Origin: JABJGO01 sp963921245
GTDB lineage: Bacteria; Pseudomonadota; Alphaproteobacteria; Rhodospirillales; Casp-alpha2
Assembly (NCBI GenBank): GCA_963921245.4
Contig: CAWUEY030000001.1
Span: 1,364,001 to 1,428,000, forward strand
Length of the DNA stretch: 64,000 bases
Reading direction: 5' to 3'
The number at the start of each line of letters is the position of its first letter. The stretch's first letter is position 1. Positions 46,693 through 54,376 of the stretch are shown piece by piece. The position numbers and the translations under genes were made by a program. The notes beneath the pieces are model-generated. The model did no database searches and was not told the DNA's origin. It saw only the letters and a program-made list of their open reading frames with translations.

Positions 46693-47489
46693 CGGATGTT
46701 CACACAAGTGCTGTTATAGAAGATGGTGCCACTCTTGGCGAAAACGCCAGGGTCGGACCATTTTGTGTTGTTGGATCAGAAGTGGCACTTGGCGACGGGG
46801 TGGAATTGGTATCCAACGTGGTTGTTGCCGGACGAACCAAAATCGGTGCGAATACCAGGGTCTATCCGTTTGCTTCCATTGGGCATCCCCCGCAGGACCT
46901 AAAGTACAAGGGGGAAGCCTCACAGTTAATGATCGGCTGTAACAACGTTATCCGCGAACACGTTACCATAAACCCGGGCACTGATGGAGGCGGACTTTTA
47001 ACGTCTATTGGAAACAATTGCCTCTTTATGGTCGGCGCTCATGTTGCCCATGATTGTCGGATTTCGGACCATGTCATCCTTGTCAACAATGCAACCCTTG
47101 CAGGACATGTCGTTGTGGATGAGTGGGCCATTGTCGGTGGATTATCCGCCGTTCATCAGTTTGTTCGAATAGGCCGACATGCCATGATTGGTGGTATGAG
47201 CGGCGTCGAAAACGATGTTATTCCATACGGCTCCGTGCTCGGCAACCGGGCACATCTGTCGAGTTTGAACATAGTTGGTTTGAAACGACGGGGCTTTTCT
47301 CGCGACGTAATCCACGATCTTCGTAAGGCTTATCGTTTGATTTTTGCGCCAGAAGGAACCCTGTCTGAGCGTTTGGACGACGTATACGATCTCTTTGTGG
47401 ACAACGAACCTGTGATGGAAATCGTCGATTTTATTCGTGCGGATTCATCACGTGCCATTTGCCAGCCGCATGTCGAAGACGCTGCCTAA
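46689..47489 (+). CDS. lpxA: UDP-N-acetylglucosamine acyltransferase LpxA
   Basis: This 266-residue trimeric beta-helix enzyme starts lipid A synthesis. Hexapeptide repeats fill residues 1-185, with ASIGHPPQDLKYKGE, NVIREHVTINPGT and MVGAHVAHDCRI (catalytic His) and GLKRRGF in the C-terminal helical domain. It overlaps lpxI by about 20 bp. Confidence 0.97.
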   Translation: MTDVHTSAVIEDGATLGENARVGPFCVVGSEVALGDGVELVSNVVVAGRTKIGANTRVYPFASIGHPPQDLKYKGEASQLMIGCNNVIREHVTINPGTDGGGLLTSIGNNCLFMVGAHVAHDCRISDHVILVNNATLAGHVVVDEWAIVGGLSAVHQFVRIGRHAMIGGMSGVENDVIPYGSVLGNRAHLSSLNIVGLKRRGFSRDVIHDLRKAYRLIFAPEGTLSERLDDVYDLFVDNEPVMEIVDFIRADSSRAICQPHVEDAA

Positions 47490-48345
47490 ACTTGGGATTC
47501 TTGCCGGTGGCGGACAGTTTCCAGCGCAAGTTATCGATTCTTGTAAACAGCAGAATCGTCCATATCACATAATTGCGTTTATATCGCAAACGCCGCAAAA
47601 AATCGTCGAAAACGAGCCACATACCTGGGTTCGACTTGGTGCGGGCGGAGAGGCCTTAAAAATCCTCAAAAACCAGGGTGTCGAGGAGATCATTTTTGCC
47701 GGCAGCATAACCCGTCCTTCACTGGCAGATTTACGACCGGATTGGTGGGGGGTTAAGTTCCTGGCCAGGTCCAATGCGCTCGCCAAAGGTGATGATGGCC
47801 TTCTTGGAGCGATCGTTGAAACATTGGAATCCGAAGAGGGATTTAAAGTTGTGGGGGTAGAGGATTTGGTTCCCGGTCTCCTTGCTCCGCTTGGTCGATT
47901 GTGCGGCACCGCAGATTTAGCCCAACACCTCAGAGACATCCAAATTGGCCGAGAAGCTGCTTTGAGCCTGGGGAAAGAAGATAAGGGGCAGGGGGTTGTC
48001 GTCCGCGCTGGTAAAATTATCGGATATGAGAACGCGGCGGGAACAGATGCTCTTTTAAACGACGTTAGGAAACTGTCTCCAGACGTTTCGTTGGAGAGAA
48101 AAACAGGGGTGCTGGTGAAAATGTCCAAACCAGGGCAAGAAACCAGAGCGGACCTACCTGCAATTGGTCCGGAAACTATTGATGGTGTGCGGGAAGCTGC
48201 GCTTGCAGGAATCATTGTCGAGGCAGACAAATCATTGATCCTCGACAAAGCCGCCCTAATCGATAAAGCGTCCGAAGCAGATATTTTTGTTGTTGCCATA
48301 CCATCCAGTGGTGATCTGGATTTCCAGGCAGAGGTCTGGCAATGA
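47470..48345 (+). CDS. lpxI: UDP-2,3-diacylglucosamine pyrophosphatase LpxI
   Basis: The 291-residue LpxI (formerly DUF1009) replaces LpxH in alphaproteobacteria and hydrolyses UDP-2,3-diacylglucosamine to lipid X. LGILAGGGQFP at the start, ITRPSL and GDDGLLGAI in the middle and KMSKPGQETRADLPAIGP near the C-terminus are typical. The ATG within the lpxA 3' end was chosen over a GTG 11 codons earlier. It sits between lpxA and lpxB and overlaps lpxB by 4 nt. Confidence 0.95.
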   Translation: MSKTLPKLGILAGGGQFPAQVIDSCKQQNRPYHIIAFISQTPQKIVENEPHTWVRLGAGGEALKILKNQGVEEIIFAGSITRPSLADLRPDWWGVKFLARSNALAKGDDGLLGAIVETLESEEGFKVVGVEDLVPGLLAPLGRLCGTADLAQHLRDIQIGREAALSLGKEDKGQGVVVRAGKIIGYENAAGTDALLNDVRKLSPDVSLERKTGVLVKMSKPGQETRADLPAIGPETIDGVREAALAGIIVEADKSLILDKAALIDKASEADIFVVAIPSSGDLDFQAEVWQ

Positions 48346-49502
48346 CATCCGAAATCACCGTAGGGATTATAGCAGGTGAACCTTCCGGTGATTTGCTGGG
48401 GGCAAATCTCATGCGCGACATAAAATCCCTGCAAAAAGACCCGAAATTTATCGGGGTCGGCGGCGATCAGATGCAAAGTGAAGGGCTCGTATCGCTGTTT
48501 CCTATGGAAGAGTTATCGGTGATGGGGCTGGCTGAGGTTCTTCCCAGAATTCCAAGATTTTTGAAACGCATCAAACAGACGGTGGAAAGTCTAAAGAAAG
48601 CCACTCCCGATGTAATTGTGACCATCGATTCTCCAGATTTTTGTTTTCGGGTTGCCTCGAAGCTGCAAGGATCACGTATTCCATTGGTACATTATGTCGC
48701 ACCAAGTGTATGGGCATGGCGCCCGAAGCGGGCTGAAAAACTCTCCAAACTCTATGATCACGTGCTCGCGCTGCTCCCTTTTGAACCGCCCTATTTTGAA
48801 GCGGTGGGGCTGAACTGTACGTTTGTCGGGCACCCCGCCACAACCAGGTCACCCCTCCATTCGGCCTGTGCAGCGGACACCCAGAAAAGCTCACTGATTA
48901 TTGGTCTTTTGCCCGGGAGTAGAGAGGGGGAAGTAAAACGCCACTTGCCGATATTCTGTGAAACGGTCAACACGATCATTCATCATGGAAGAGAGAGCGT
49001 TCGCGTTGTGATTCCCACCCTGACCGCGCTTCAGTCCCTGGTAACGGCATATATGAAAAATCAATCATTTGAATTTGACATCATTTGCGGACTTGATGAA
49101 AAACAGGCATCTTTTTCCAGGATGGATATTGCGCTTGCGGCGTCAGGAACAGTTGCCCTCGAGCTTGCAATTGCGCGCGTACCCGCTGTGATAGCCTACA
49201 AGGTAAATCCGCTAACAGCCTGGATTGCACGAAGGCTGATCAATGTATCTTTTATATCGCTGGTGAACATTGTCGAAAACAAAGAAGTTACCCCGGAATG
49301 TCTTCAGGAGAATTGCTCTCCAGAGGTTCTTTCATCAAAATTGTTTGCGATTATCAATAGTGAAGAGATTAGAAATCAACAACTTGAGGCCTATGAGCGC
49401 GTCGAAAACAAACTATCCCCCCCGCATACGGATACTGGCTCCTTGGCGGCCTTAACAGTGCTAAACACAATGAAGGCTAAAAAGCCGGGAGACACGGCGT
49501 AA
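48342..49502 (+). CDS. lpxB: Lipid A disaccharide synthase LpxB
   Basis: This 386-residue GT-B family 19 glycosyltransferase condenses lipid X with UDP-diacylglucosamine. GEPSGDLLGANL, VIVTIDSPDFCFRVA, HYVAPSVWAWRPKRA, LLPGSREGEVKRHLP and ASGTVALELA are all present. It ends the envelope block and is followed by an intrinsic terminator. Confidence 0.97.
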   Translation: MTSEITVGIIAGEPSGDLLGANLMRDIKSLQKDPKFIGVGGDQMQSEGLVSLFPMEELSVMGLAEVLPRIPRFLKRIKQTVESLKKATPDVIVTIDSPDFCFRVASKLQGSRIPLVHYVAPSVWAWRPKRAEKLSKLYDHVLALLPFEPPYFEAVGLNCTFVGHPATTRSPLHSACAADTQKSSLIIGLLPGSREGEVKRHLPIFCETVNTIIHHGRESVRVVIPTLTALQSLVTAYMKNQSFEFDIICGLDEKQASFSRMDIALAASGTVALELAIARVPAVIAYKVNPLTAWIARRLINVSFISLVNIVENKEVTPECLQENCSPEVLSSKLFAIINSEEIRNQQLEAYERVENKLSPPHTDTGSLAALTVLNTMKAKKPGDTA

Positions 49503-49525
49503 GCGTCCGTTCTGCGTTAAAATCA

Positions 49526-49563
49526 ATGCTGCAACGCACATAAAAACTGCTGCATTTTTTTTT
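49526..49563 (+). terminator. Intrinsic terminator of the lpx operon
   Basis: A stem AATGC-T-GCA/TGC-T-GCATT with a single T-T mismatch closes a 14-nt loop and runs into eight T residues. It lies 24 nt after lpxB. Confidence 0.8.
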
Positions 49564-49796
49564 CGTTTGTGTTACAACATGGTATCCGATGTTCCTAGAC
49601 TTTCCTGTTTCCAGGTAATTGGTCGGAACGAGCCAATATCCAGAGGATTTGGCGAATGGTATTTTTGCGCTTCTCGAGGTGCATATTGCTCGGAAACAGT
49701 GGGTTTCCGGATATGGGGTAGGTTGCTTTATAGCATTTTGACTCTTTCTCTCGAGTGCGTTGTAGTATTGATCGTCGCTGCCAAGGAGGGCACCAA

Positions 49797-49964
49797 ATGT
49801 CGTCTTCAAGAGATACAAAAAAACCGACAGCGGATTACACGGATCAGCAGAAACCCCGCAAGTGCCTGATGTGTGGTGAGGAGTTTCAGTCGGGCCACTT
49901 TGGCGAACGTGTATGTGCGTCCTGCAAGGGCACCGCTGCATGGCGTGAGGGACAAGCTGCTTAA
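49797..49964 (+). CDS. Small C4 zinc-ribbon protein
   Basis: This 55-residue protein has two CxxC knuckles, CLMC and CASC, spaced by 15 residues (GEEFQSGHFGERV between them), an arrangement that would hold one zinc. A strong AAGGAGG lies 7 nt before the ATG, which rules against a start 14 codons upstream. Similar short zinc-knuckle proteins occur in many alphaproteobacteria without known role. It follows the lpx terminator and has a hairpin downstream, so it is probably monocistronic. Confidence 0.82.
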   Translation: MSSSRDTKKPTADYTDQQKPRKCLMCGEEFQSGHFGERVCASCKGTAAWREGQAA

Positions 49965-49993
49965 AGAGCTTATTCCGGCATTCCTTAAAATAT

Positions 49994-50027
49994 GCCCCAG
50001 TTGTGATTGCTCCAGGGGCTGTTTTTT
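49994..50027 (+). terminator. Probable intrinsic terminator after zinc-ribbon gene
   Basis: GCCCC pairs with GGGGC across a 16-nt loop and is followed by TG and six T. The stem is short. Confidence 0.5.
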
Positions 50028-50127
50028 ACACTTTGTTAATTTTATCTTGCATTTTGACTTCTATGTGTTATCGTGAATAGCCTAGCAGTATAGCTATGAA
50101 TGTAACTTCGGCAGAAGGTCGAGGAAA

Positions 50128-50409
50128 ATGCTTAGTACTATGCAGAAAGCAGTCAGCATGCGATTGCCAAGCGTTGCTGTCGCGGCATTCCAGACGGCTA
50201 TCCATCAGCAAGAAGCGTTTGAACAGGCAACTGAAGAGTTGCGTGCCCGTGAACGTGCAGCGGAGGCTGAGCGCCTGCGTGATGACGTTGTGGATGAGCC
50301 TATTGGAACCAATCAGTCAAAATCCAGTGACTCCGGTTCCGCTTCTAGTCAAGACCTGGACTCTGGTGGACAGCCTGATAGGGGTCGTGCGGTTGATGTA
50401 GAAGTTTAA
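50128..50409 (+). CDS. Hypothetical helical acidic protein
   Basis: This 93-residue product has a good ribosome-binding site (CGAGGAAA before ATG). The N-terminal half is amphipathic (VAAFQTAIHQQEAFEQATEE), the centre is charged helix (LRARERAAEAERLRDD) and the last 35 residues are Ser/Asp-rich and probably disordered. No cysteine, signal peptide or membrane span is evident. I do not recognise a family. It is followed 113 bp later by a secreted protein gene. Confidence 0.6.
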   Translation: MLSTMQKAVSMRLPSVAVAAFQTAIHQQEAFEQATEELRARERAAEAERLRDDVVDEPIGTNQSKSSDSGSASSQDLDSGGQPDRGRAVDVEV

Positions 50410-50522
50410 GGCAGAGGTGTCTGCTTATAAGGATAAGCAAATGCCGATCCTGTAGTCGTGCGGAAATCTGGATTGGTTGGATAAACATACACAACCTCGC
50501 ATTTACGCGCATTTAACAGTTT

Positions 50523-50942
50523 ATGGGCAGCATGGCTATGATGAGAGAACCGTTTAAACTGCTCCAATCGGGTTTGAGGACAATATTGACTGCGGTCATA
50601 GCTGTTTGGTTGTTTCTGACACCGTTTTCAGCTGACCCGGAAGCCGCCACACGTCAGGACAAAGCCGTATATGCTTATTCGCTATCTCCCTATCGTTTGG
50701 TAGGGAACTTGAATTCCCGGCTATCATATGCGTGCCGGAAGAGAGAGTTCAGTCAGAAACGCCAGTTTCGCTATATTATTGGATTTGTGGGGAAGAGCGG
50801 TCGTGCCATAACAGGTATTGCGACGACCAACTGGAATTTGTATGACCCGCGTAACCTCGCTGATGAAGGAATGACCTATCATTTTTACAATGACGGTTAT
50901 TCAGACTGCGAAGTCTATGTTTACCCGCAGCCAATCGACTAA
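50523..50942 (+). CDS. Hypothetical secreted protein
   Basis: The product of up to 139 residues has a hydrophobic N-terminal segment (ILTAVIAVWLFLTPFSA) that looks like a signal peptide, and a mature region of about 100 residues with two cysteines (YACRKRE and SDCEVYV) that could form a disulphide, plus aromatic strands (YHFYNDGYS). Four ATG codons lie within the first seven codons and none has a clear ribosome-binding site, so the start is uncertain. The family is not recognised. Confidence 0.6.
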   Translation: MGSMAMMREPFKLLQSGLRTILTAVIAVWLFLTPFSADPEAATRQDKAVYAYSLSPYRLVGNLNSRLSYACRKREFSQKRQFRYIIGFVGKSGRAITGIATTNWNLYDPRNLADEGMTYHFYNDGYSDCEVYVYPQPID

Positions 50943-50956
50943 CCTATCCGCTGTTC

Positions 50957-51232
50957 CTATTGGTTGTTTTGTCTCTTGATCGTATTGGTAATCGTCACCC
51001 CGAGCTGTTCTTCTAGGACGACGATTTCACCACGAGCAACCAACTGATTATTGGCGTGAAGTTCGATGTCTTCGCCAACCTTTCTTTCCAGTTCTACAAC
51101 AGCGCCACGGCCCAGCTTCAGTATCTGGCTGACAGGCATCATTGATGTGCCCAACACGGCCGAAACTTCCACAGAAACGCCGAAAATTGCACCGGTATCC
51201 TGTTCCGTTTCTTCCTGTTCGTCATCTGCCAA
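50957..51232 (-). CDS. fliN: Flagellar motor switch protein FliN-like (SpoA domain)
   Basis: This 91-residue protein consists of an acidic N-terminus and a SpoA domain: VSVEVSAVLGTSMMPVSQIL, LGRGAVVELERKVGE and HANNQLVARGEIVVLEE are the FliN core. FliN forms the lower C-ring of the flagellar switch. The TTG start 9 nt after AGGAG was chosen over a TTG two codons upstream with only 3 nt spacing. No other flagellar gene is in the window, so it is either a scattered flagellar gene or a second FliN copy. Confidence 0.85.
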   Translation of the reverse strand: MADDEQEETEQDTGAIFGVSVEVSAVLGTSMMPVSQILKLGRGAVVELERKVGEDIELHANNQLVARGEIVVLEEQLGVTITNTIKRQNNQ

Positions 51233-51322
51233 GATCAAGATCTCCTTTTATACGACTCGTCCATAGTATCATATTCGGCCTTGACCAGAAACAAATCTAG
51301 CGGCGATAGCCCGTTACAGTTT

Positions 51323-52393
51323 TCAATCATCGAAGGTAACAGCCTTGAACGATGCAAAAATATTCATTCCCGGTTGAATGCCGAGCTTTTCTGCGGAAAA
51401 TCGGGTAATATGCGCGTACAAGGGAAGTCCTGCGTCGATTTCAACTTCAACAATTGAAGCACTGTCAGGCGTGCTGTCCACCCGTACAACAGGCCCTGAG
51501 ACAATATTGAGTATGCTTGTGTCTTTTGGATCAGTGATAGAGAGAGAGACATTTCTGGCAGGGATAAACACGCGTCGCTGCTGTTCTGTCACCGAGTCTG
51601 CGGGAACAAGAACAGGCCCTGCTTTTGTTTCCAGGCAGGCCAATCCGGTCTCGCGATCATGACTGGTAACCCTTCCGCTCCAGGCAACCGAGCGCTGGAA
51701 CGCCTCACCCGCCGCGCTTTTGTCCAGATTGCAGACCACATCCTCAATCGTGCCTTTGGTCAGGACGCGACCGTGAGACAACACAACAACATTATCAATG
51801 AGCTGAAGAATTTCCTCAATATTGTGACTGACATAAACGAGGGGAATACCAATTTCCCGTTTAACTTTCGTCAAAAGAGAGAGAATCTCCTGTTTGTGGC
51901 CCCCTCCCAATGATGCCAGGGGTTCATCCATCAACAAACACCGTGGCGCCGACAACAAGGCTCTTGCCATCGCAACGCGCTGTTTTTCGCCCCCTGAGAG
52001 CGTATTGGGCGCGCGGTCCAGAAAAGAGCGCACATCAAGAAAGTCAACAACCTCGCTGAAAGACATTTTCGCGCCATCGGGCGGATCACTCTTGCAACCG
52101 TAAGAGATGTTTTTAGCAACAGTTAGATGGGGAAACAGTTTGGAATCCTGAAAAACGTAACCGACCCGACGTTGTTCTGTTGGCAGGTTTATCCCGGTGT
52201 CGGAACTAAAATAGATACACCCATCGACGTTGATTTCTCCATTTTCGGGCGTTTTTAAACCGGCAATCAAGTCGACAAGAGTTGTTTTGCCGGATCCTGA
52301 TCGACCAAAAAGAGCGGTTGCACCGTGTTCGAAGTCAAAAGACACAGCCAAGTCAAAGGCCGAAACGGTATGCTGCACAGAAACGGAAATCAT
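51323..52393 (-). CDS. modC: Molybdate ABC transporter ATPase ModC
   Basis: This 356-residue ABC ATPase has Walker A GRSGSGKT (30-37), Q-loop FQDS, signature LSGGEKQ (132-138), Walker B LLMDEP and H-loop VSHN (His190), and a C-terminal TOBE domain (about 290-356) as in molybdate importers. The D-loop reads ASLG instead of the usual ASLD, with Gly at 163. It overlaps modB by 4 nt and is the last gene of hisI-modA-modB-modC. Confidence 0.94.
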   Translation of the reverse strand: MISVSVQHTVSAFDLAVSFDFEHGATALFGRSGSGKTTLVDLIAGLKTPENGEINVDGCIYFSSDTGINLPTEQRRVGYVFQDSKLFPHLTVAKNISYGCKSDPPDGAKMSFSEVVDFLDVRSFLDRAPNTLSGGEKQRVAMARALLSAPRCLLMDEPLASLGGGHKQEILSLLTKVKREIGIPLVYVSHNIEEILQLIDNVVVLSHGRVLTKGTIEDVVCNLDKSAAGEAFQRSVAWSGRVTSHDRETGLACLETKAGPVLVPADSVTEQQRRVFIPARNVSLSITDPKDTSILNIVSGPVVRVDSTPDSASIVEVEIDAGLPLYAHITRFSAEKLGIQPGMNIFASFKAVTFDD

Positions 52394-53085
52394 GTTTGCC
52401 CCAATGACCTGCGAGCTTTGCGGGTTAAGACTTCCGATAACACAAGTGATACCAACGACAGAAAAATTGATGCCCAGACGAGGCGGGTAGCCTCCATTTC
52501 TCCCCCAGGTATGTTCATGAACGAATAAACGGCCAACGGTATGGTTTGCGTTTCACCGGGAATATTCGAAACAAACGCGATTGTTGCCCCAAACTCTCCT
52601 AGCGACCGGGCAAACCCCAGAACGGCCCCGGCGATAACACCGGGTAACGACAAGGGAAGAACAACTGTAAGAAACCGTTTCACGCTGCCGGCACCGAGCG
52701 TTCGAGCGACGGCGAGCAGTCCGTCATCGATATCTTCCATGGAAAGTCGAATGGCCCGTACAATTAATGGAAATGCCATCACCGCAGAAGCAATGGCGGC
52801 CCCTTGCCAGGTAAAGGCAAGGGAAAATCCAAAATACGTGTCCAGAAAGTCTCCTGTAAAACCGCGCCGTCCGAAAAATTGTAGCAACCCATAGCCAACA
52901 ACGACCGGCGGTAAAACCAGTGGAAGATGAACAAGTGCATCAACCAGCGATTTTCCAAAAAATTCATACTTTGCCAAAACCCACGCCGTCAGAATGGCAA
53001 GTGGCAGGGAGAACAAAAGGGCGCTTCCCGCAACCCTCATACTAAGCAAGATTGCTTCCGTTTCCTGCGGGGAAAGCGCGTTCAC
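52390..53085 (-). CDS. modB: Molybdate ABC transporter permease ModB
   Basis: This 231-residue inner-membrane permease has about five spans and the EAA coupling loop VARTLGAGSVKRFLTVVLP. LPLVLPPVVVGYGLLQFFG and RSLGEFGATIAFVSNI are ModB signatures. The start is GTG behind an AGG; an overlapping ATG is immediately followed by TGA. It is 18 bp after modA. Confidence 0.95.
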   Translation of the reverse strand: MNALSPQETEAILLSMRVAGSALLFSLPLAILTAWVLAKYEFFGKSLVDALVHLPLVLPPVVVGYGLLQFFGRRGFTGDFLDTYFGFSLAFTWQGAAIASAVMAFPLIVRAIRLSMEDIDDGLLAVARTLGAGSVKRFLTVVLPLSLPGVIAGAVLGFARSLGEFGATIAFVSNIPGETQTIPLAVYSFMNIPGGEMEATRLVWASIFLSLVSLVLSEVLTRKARRSLGQT

Positions 53086-53103
53086 ATGTCTACCTTTCGT
53101 TGA

Positions 53104-53937
53104 CTATTGACAGTCAGGACAGAACCCGAGTTTATCCAGTATTTCTCTGGCATCTGGGGACTGCAAGTAGGAAAAGAAACGTCTCGAGCTCTCATTTGCC
53201 CGCGTTGCAATGGGTGCCGCAAAATATCTTATCGGTGTATGGGAAGATGCAGGGAACGTTCCAAAGCCTTCGATATCCGGCGACCAAATGAGATCGGAGC
53301 CATAGACAATCGCCCAGACTGTCTCACCGCGGGAGACTAGATTTACGACAGATCTGGCATCGGCCATAGGGGCGAGCAGTCCTAAAACAGATTGCCACAT
53401 ACCGAGTGTTTGCAGGGCTTCTTTCGCATAGTAGCCAGAGGGAACATATCCGGGATCACCGATCGCCAATCGACTGTTGCTATCCCTGAGAATGTCTGCG
53501 AGTGGAAAACCATGCGACAGGGAACCCTGGGGTTCAACGAGCCTCTGGGGTTCAGCGGGCCTATGGGGTTCAACGAGCCTATGGGAGGTTGCGTGCTTTC
53601 GATTGACAGCAAGAACAAGTTTGTTTGTCGCAACAACCCGGACAGAGGAAGTGTCAATATGATTGGATTCGATAGCATGCTTGAGCCAAGAATCATGCGC
53701 GGTAATGAGAATGTCCGCTGGCGCGCCCGCGATAATTTGCCTAACAAGAGAGGAACTCGCGGCCGGAACAATAACAATCTGGTCACGGGGATAGCGGGCG
53801 GAATAACTCTTCGAAAGGGCTTTCAGCGCCGGTGCGAAGCTGGACGCGGTAAAAACAGTTGTATCTTCTGCGTAAGCTTTATCGATCTTTGGTACAAAAA
53901 CCAATGTTGCCGCCAACAGAAACGGAGCAATGCGCAT
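53104..53937 (-). CDS. modA: Molybdate-binding periplasmic protein ModA
   Basis: The 277-residue precursor has a signal peptide (cleavage near AYA-ED) and the ModA pattern: TVFTASSFAPALKALSKSY, IVPAASSSLVRQI, GAPADILITA and IGDPGYVPSGYYAKEAL. Between the NKLVLAVNR strand and the next conserved block it carries a Pro/Glu-rich insert made of three 6-residue units encoded by an 18-bp tandem repeat. The ATG overlaps the hisI stop by one base. Two C-terminal cysteines (FCPDCQ) are unusual. Confidence 0.93.
   Translation of the reverse strand: MRIAPFLLAATLVFVPKIDKAYAEDTTVFTASSFAPALKALSKSYSARYPRDQIVIVPAASSSLVRQIIAGAPADILITAHDSWLKHAIESNHIDTSSVRVVATNKLVLAVNRKHATSHRLVEPHRPAEPQRLVEPQGSLSHGFPLADILRDSNSRLAIGDPGYVPSGYYAKEALQTLGMWQSVLGLLAPMADARSVVNLVSRGETVWAIVYGSDLIWSPDIEGFGTFPASSHTPIRYFAAPIATRANESSRRFFSYLQSPDAREILDKLGFCPDCQ
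53528..53581. repeat. Three tandem 18-bp repeats inside modA
   Basis: Three near-identical 18-bp units (the first two start TGGGGTTCA and differ at three positions) stand head to tail and are followed by a partial TGGG. They are in frame and encode RLVEPH, RPAEPQ and RLVEPQ on the minus strand. Confidence 0.92.
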
Positions 53938-54326
53938 CACGCTTCATCGGGGTAAAGAGTTTTGGAGGAGACCAACGGCCTGGCGACCTCCACAAGTTCT
54001 CCGTCCCGAACAGCATTGTAAAAGCATGAACGCCGCCCGGTGTGGCAGGCCACACCAGTTTGATCGACCAGCACCAACAATGTATCGCCGTCGCAATCCC
54101 ACTGTAGTTCCACGAGATTTTGTATCTGCCCCGATGTTTCGCCTTTTCTCCAGAGGGATTGGCGGGTGCGAGACCAATAACAGACCCGGCCGGTATCCAT
54201 TGTTTCTCGGACCGCGTCAGCGTTCATCCAGGCCAGCATCAGTACTTCCAGTGAGTCATGCTGTTGTGCGATCACGGGAACGAGCCCGTCGGCGTTAAAC
54301 TCAATCCGTTTAATTAGAGTATCCAT
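53937..54326 (-). CDS. hisI: Phosphoribosyl-AMP cyclohydrolase
   Basis: This 129-residue metalloenzyme opens the purine ring of phosphoribosyl-AMP in histidine synthesis. AWMNADAV, YWSRTRQSLWRKGETSG, DCDGDTLLVLVDQTG and the zinc/metal motif CHTGRRSCF are complete. There is no fused HisE domain. It is the first gene of the mod operon here, overlapping modA by one base, so histidine and molybdate genes are cotranscribed. Confidence 0.95.
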   Translation of the reverse strand: MDTLIKRIEFNADGLVPVIAQQHDSLEVLMLAWMNADAVRETMDTGRVCYWSRTRQSLWRKGETSGQIQNLVELQWDCDGDTLLVLVDQTGVACHTGRRSCFYNAVRDGELVEVARPLVSSKTLYPDEA

Positions 54327-54376
54327 GATAAAACCCTGATCCCCGGGGCGAAAAAAGATGCCAGAATATTCCTCTT

